Part shown: positions 60,811-64,000 of the stretch, one piece after another
How positions within the stretch are numbered: position 1 is the stretch's first letter
Layout: each line of letters opens with the position of its first letter
Assembly (NCBI GenBank): GCA_964591455.1
Contig: CAZQDZ010000020.1
Coordinates: 1-64,000 of the forward strand
Reading direction: 5' to 3'
Length of the DNA: 64,000 bases
Origin: RFSX01 sp964591455
GTDB taxonomy: Bacteria > Bacteroidota > Bacteroidia > Chitinophagales > Saprospiraceae
Notes under the pieces: model-generated
What the model saw: the letters and a program-made list of their open reading frames with translations, nothing else
Databases searched by the model: none
Told to the model about the DNA's origin: nothing
Translations under genes and position numbers: made by a program

Positions 60811-61224
60811 GGTTATAGTCACATACAGGCAGGCTAGTAATTATAGAAGTAATTAGATGCAAGCGTATAGCATCTAGACTGCAAGTCTTGACGAACGGGT
60901 CAGGGTGAGGAATGAATGCTAAGCGTTTCTATAATAACGTAATTGAAAATTCCGTTTTCAAAACTTCTTAAGTGACCTGCGTACAGAAATCTCCTTTAGG
61001 GGCTTGGGGTAGAGAGGAAGGAATGAACGGGTTAGTTGCAAGCATATAGCATCGAGACTGCAAGTCTCGACGAACAGAAAAATGGACTGCGCCGAGCATT
61101 TCCCTCTCAGGAGAGGGTCAGGGAGAGGAATGAATACTGTCTCTATGTCATTCTAATTGAATTGAAATGTTCTAATAAGGACTAGGCAATTCCATGTCAA
61201 GATTATTTGGACAAATTTTAGAAA
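60811..61224. repeat. intergenic region with a second repeat family
   Basis: Two copies of a 38-base element GCAAGC.TATAGCATC.AGAC... at 60859-60896 and 61038-61075; the second contains the perfect hairpin TCGAGACT-GCA-AGTCTCGA (61052-61070). Copy-associated sequences GGGTCAGGGTGAGGAATGAA (60897 on) and GGGTCAGGGAGAGGAATGAA (61116 on) are also shared, as is GGGGCTTGGGGTAGAGAGG at about 61000. No gene seen. Confidence 0.75.
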
Positions 61225-61986
61225 ATGAATTATATAACGTCAGTTAATATTTCTGAACGAGGTATTTTCTTTTCAGAATTTACAGAGCCCAGAATGGGCG
61301 AAGTCTATAATGCCTTAACAAATAATCTGCCAATGAGTTTTGAGAGCCCATTGAATATGGAATATGATATGAATCCCAATCTTAACCAAGAAGAGCCACT
61401 GAATTTAGATGTACAAGCCTGGTCTGGAAATATGATGTTAGGTGGCAATCTTCCCACTGCTTTTGTTGCTATTATCAGCGAGAAGGTATGGGATATCATA
61501 AAAGACTTAAGATTGCCACCTAAGTACAATCTTGTACCTGTTAGGCTGATGTATAATTCACAAGTTCGACTGTTCTATATGGGTCATATTTATTCAGATG
61601 TTAGCGACTATATCGATCTAGCCAATTGTATCTAAGAAGATCGAATTATTGATAACATCACTGGTGACATTAGAGTAATAAAGCGATTTAGGGGAGGTTT
61701 CAATACTAGAGAAGAATCAAGATATGCAAAGTTTAGTGATGATATGCTCACTTCTGAAATGAGAATGCCAGTACTAACAGCTCTTAAAGAAAACTTTGAT
61801 ATATTCTGGAGTGCAAATGCATTAAGAATGAACTCATCCACTAGAGAATTATTCTTACAACACATGGATGAGTTACATGGCGTGGCAATATCCCAAGAAA
61901 AAATTCCACAGGCTATCTACATATGCCCAGAAAACTACCATTTACTAAACCAAGACTTATATGAATTATTAAACAACCTATCTTAA
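61225..61986 (+). pseudogene. Imm11/DUF1629-like immunity-protein gene split by one in-frame stop
   Basis: Two open segments in the same frame are separated only by TAA at 61633-61635. Part one is 136 codons (MNYITSVNISERGIFFSEF, then LPTAFVAIISEKVWDIIKDL and YNLVPVRLMYNSQVRLFYMG). Part two continues directly with EDRIIDNITGDIRVIKRFRG and ends LNQDLYELLNNLS. The SEKVWDIIKDL...LVPVRL...DYIDL...ITGDIRVIKRF...MDELHGVAI layout resembles Imm11/DUF1629 immunity proteins of polymorphic-toxin systems. No toxin gene is adjacent. The joined protein is about 253 codons with one nonsense change: a recent pseudogene, or a truncated product. Repeat elements lie on both sides. Confidence 0.6.
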
Positions 61987-62174
61987 GCTATCCAAGCATA
62001 TTGCAACAGACTACAAGTCATTAAAAACAGCGTTTGCTCAAGACAGAGTCTTGAATGCGTGTCTGACTTAGGTGGCCCTACGTCTGCAAAGCGAGAGCAG
62101 ACTCCTGAGTGAGCAGAGTATCCCTGTAGGGGTTTGGGGTAGCGAGGCCTGAACAGCATTACATTCAACACCTC
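61987..62174. repeat. third copy region of the 38-base repeat family
   Basis: CAAGCATATTGCAACAGACT followed by ACAAGTCAT (about 61993-62021) matches the elements at 60859 and 61038 with several changes, and TAGGGGTTTGGGGTAGCGAG (62127 on) matches the GGGGCTTGGGGTAGAGAGG box near 61000. No gene. Confidence 0.6.
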
Positions 62175-62720
62175 CTATTCCAAAGTAAAGACCGCATCCA
62201 CTTCTATAACAATCGGATCTAACAGACTGATCTCTCCATTGGCTTCAAGTCTAGAGACAACGTCTATGAATATTTGCCAGCTGTTGTCATCTATCCTTGT
62301 CCCTCTGATTTCCCCTTCTTCTACTATTTGATGAGGGAAACTAGTAGGTGCAGCAAAGACATTGACAAAGGCTGAAGTCTCTAATATCTCTTCGTCTCTG
62401 TAAGAAAAGGAATTGATGGAATCTCTAGGGATGACCATCGAGAACTCAGTGAAACCTACACCATCTGCGATATCCGGATCACAGGCGTTGAATATATCCC
62501 TGTATTCAAATAAATTGTCTTCGCCATCTCTTATAATATACTCTATGATGTTCACGACAGTATCTTGCACGATCAGCGTATCACTTAAAGTCAAGATTTC
62601 TATAGATCTGTTTTCACTCCATACCATGTCCTGTCTGTTCATTTCACAGTCATCACTGCAGGCATTCATAATCATCATTATTGATATAAAAAGGAGAAAG
62701 AGGCTATTCTTAATGCGCAT
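62175..62720 (-). CDS. lipoprotein, function unknown
   Basis: 181 residues. Lipobox MNAC near residue 20, then DDCEMNRQDMVW. The mature domain is beta-rich and acidic: LSDTLIVQDTVVNIIEYIIR, ACDPDIADGVGFTEFSMVIP, and the end IVIEVDAVFTLE. I do not recognise the family. Single gene on the minus strand, divergent from the threonine dehydrogenase across 216 bp with no other feature. Confidence 0.7.
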   Translation of the reverse strand: MRIKNSLFLLFISIMMIMNACSDDCEMNRQDMVWSENRSIEILTLSDTLIVQDTVVNIIEYIIRDGEDNLFEYRDIFNACDPDIADGVGFTEFSMVIPRDSINSFSYRDEEILETSAFVNVFAAPTSFPHQIVEEGEIRGTRIDDNSWQIFIDVVSRLEANGEISLLDPIVIEVDAVFTLE

Positions 62721-62936
62721 ATTACAATTGGTTTATTTAATCTAGATTTTGTCTACAAATATATAGACGTCTTTATATATGAATGTGTTGGTTATATAAC
62801 CGGCTATCTATACAATATAGTACTCTAGTTATAATTCATACTTCATTTTTCATTTCTGCCAAGTTATACTAGATTTGAGTTGTACTTTTGACCTAACTGG
62901 TTAGAAGTATTTATACGAAGTAAACTAAATATCAAA

Positions 62937-63869
62937 GTGGGAAATCGAATTGCCCTTGTTACAGGGGCTGGAGGACAAATAGGAACGGAGTTGCTACATG
63001 CACTGCGCCAGCAATTAGGTGTTAAGAATGTCATCGCATCAGACCTTAGACCCTTAGATGTAGAAGGCCCCTTCGAAGTAATCAATGTCACAGATACACA
63101 GCGTATCTCTGAGGTAGTGGACAAATATAAGATTACTGAGATATATCATCTAGCGGCGCTGTTATCTTCTAAAGGAGAGCAAAACATAGATTTGACCTGG
63201 ACGATCAACTTCAAAGCCTACCAAGATATATTAGCAATGTCGGTGGAGAAAGGCATTGATAGAATATTTTTTCCTAGCACGATAGGCATATTTGGACCCA
63301 CCACGCCTAAGCAATTCACGCCTCAAAACACTTCGTTCATCCCGTCTACGGTATATGGTATATCCAAGATTACTGGTGAGTTATGGGGTCAGTACTATAA
63401 TAATAGATATGGTCTGGATGTACGATCACTTAGATTTCCAGGTGTAATCAGTTATGAGGTTTTGCCAGTTGGAGGAACGACCGATTTTGCCGTTGAGATA
63501 TTTTTTGAAACAGTAAAGTCAGGACACTATACCTGCTATCTAGGGAAGGATACAAGACTACCTATGATATATATGCCTGACGTCATTAAGGCCACGCTGG
63601 GTCTGATGTCTGCTGACAAGTCCAAGCTTTCTACGTCCATGGGTTACAATATTCAAGGCTTCTCTCTGACGCCTGAAGAAGTTCATAACGAAATAAAAAA
63701 GCATATCCAAGAAGCGACCATCGCCTACAAACCTGATGCTCGTCAGAAAATTGCTGATTCATGGTCCGAGACGATAGATGATTCCATGGCATTGACGGAT
63801 TGGGATTGGCGACCTGAGTACGATATGTCTTCTATGACTGTCGACATGATTAAGCATTTAAGTCTATAG
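62937..63869 (+). CDS. tdh: SDR-type L-threonine 3-dehydrogenase
   Basis: 310 residues, extended short-chain dehydrogenase. Rossmann motif ALVTGAGGQIGTELLHALRQ, catalytic Ser/Thr in FFPSTIGIFGPTTPKQFTPQ, Y-x3-K in TVYGISKITGELWGQYY, and DVRSLRFPGVISYEVLPVGG, TTDFAVEIFFETVKSGHY, LPMIYMPDVIKATLGLM and ARQKIADSWSETIDDSMA. These are the hallmarks of the UDP-galactose epimerase-like threonine dehydrogenase rather than zinc-type Tdh. It oxidises threonine to 2-amino-3-ketobutyrate. The frame starts at GTG (MGNRIALVTG). The partner Kbl lyase is not in the window. Confidence 0.93.
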   Translation: MGNRIALVTGAGGQIGTELLHALRQQLGVKNVIASDLRPLDVEGPFEVINVTDTQRISEVVDKYKITEIYHLAALLSSKGEQNIDLTWTINFKAYQDILAMSVEKGIDRIFFPSTIGIFGPTTPKQFTPQNTSFIPSTVYGISKITGELWGQYYNNRYGLDVRSLRFPGVISYEVLPVGGTTDFAVEIFFETVKSGHYTCYLGKDTRLPMIYMPDVIKATLGLMSADKSKLSTSMGYNIQGFSLTPEEVHNEIKKHIQEATIAYKPDARQKIADSWSETIDDSMALTDWDWRPEYDMSSMTVDMIKHLSL

Positions 63870-63972
63870 TTCACTATCTTACACTTCTAATTATCCCATC
63901 CCTAGCTGTAGATTTATCCTAAGTTTTAAGCTTTATTATTTTAATATCACAATCACATCAAGCAGCGTCTGA

Positions 63973-64000
63973 TGAAGAAATTTTTGTTTTTAATGCTCCT
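63973..64000 (+). CDS. start of a further gene, cut by the window edge
   Basis: An ATG at 63973 opens a frame MKKFLFLML that runs off the end of the window. The basic-then-hydrophobic start looks like a signal peptide. Too little remains to say more; the preceding 100 bases show no other feature. Confidence 0.4.

Noticed and set aside
61744..61986. An independent 80-residue gene
   Set aside because: It is in the same frame as the preceding 136-codon segment, and the sequence between them stays protein-like after one TAA, so the two are parts of one interrupted gene.

Overview
The window looks like a chromosome segment from a marine- or sludge-type member of the Bacteroidota, probably the Saprospiria. 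The signs are an AT-rich base composition, a type IX secretion (T9SS) sorting tail, family-specific proteins (DUF5777 barrel, MbnP-like lipoprotein, DUF1573, BrxA bacilliredoxin), many lipoproteins with DUF-like bodies, and weak or absent Shine-Dalgarno sequences. The lineage is an inference from gene content only. No rRNA, tRNA, CRISPR array or phage module was seen.

Layout. 1-2.2 kb: a secreted SIMPL-like protein, a decayed reading frame and a methyltransferase. 2.2-4.4 kb: a Pif1-type helicase. 4.4-8.8 kb: a leucine-degradation operon (TetR regulator, acyl-CoA dehydrogenase, methylcrotonyl-CoA carboxylase beta, HMG-CoA lyase). 9.1-13.7 kb: long-type DapD, a fused branched-chain 2-oxoacid dehydrogenase E1, and a thiolase. 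A shared palindromic element suggests that the thiolase/E1 pair and the acetate region are co-regulated. 14.5-20.9 kb: a form II CO-dehydrogenase-like (xanthine oxidase family) operon, coxG-S-L-M then coxD-E, with a terminator-like hairpin in the middle. 21.2-25.6 kb: a DUF4212/SSS symporter pair and acetyl-CoA synthetase, separated by a frameshifted relic.

25.9-27.4 kb: two lipoproteins separated by the remnant of a duplicated gene end. 27.5-32.5 kb: aromatic amino-acid catabolism (Lrp regulator, phenylalanine hydroxylase, pterin dehydratase, DoxX protein, HisC-like aminotransferase, and separately tryptophan 2,3-dioxygenase). 32.7-40.2 kb: an envelope block with an OmpA/TSP3 porin-like protein, BrxA, a cytochrome c/DUF5777 operon, a flippase and a T9SS cargo protein. 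40.3-43.4 kb: FdhD with an FdhF/YdeP molybdoenzyme. 43.5-51.8 kb: housekeeping and small secreted genes (ribA, glycosyltransferase, ilvE, rdgB, DUF1573, a PolX-like protein with a degraded polymerase site, a YwqK/MORN lipoprotein).

51.9-64 kb is the most unusual part. It has a FG-GAP/MopE repeat protein. A tightly coupled pair follows: a helicase-like protein that has lost its Walker A motif, and a small PD-(D/E)XK nuclease. Next is a GIY-YIG nuclease gene embedded in an array of about 159-bp repeats, then a YfhO-like membrane protein. After that comes an immunity-protein-like gene cut by one in-frame stop and flanked by a second repeat family, then a lipoprotein, an SDR-type threonine dehydrogenase and the first codons of a further gene.

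The metabolic theme is oxidation of amino acids (Leu/Ile/Val, Phe/Tyr, Trp, Thr) and acetate to acetyl-CoA. The best candidates for something undescribed are the walkerless helicase/nuclease pair (54.1-56.8 kb) and the GIY-YIG/repeat element (56.8-58.2 kb).
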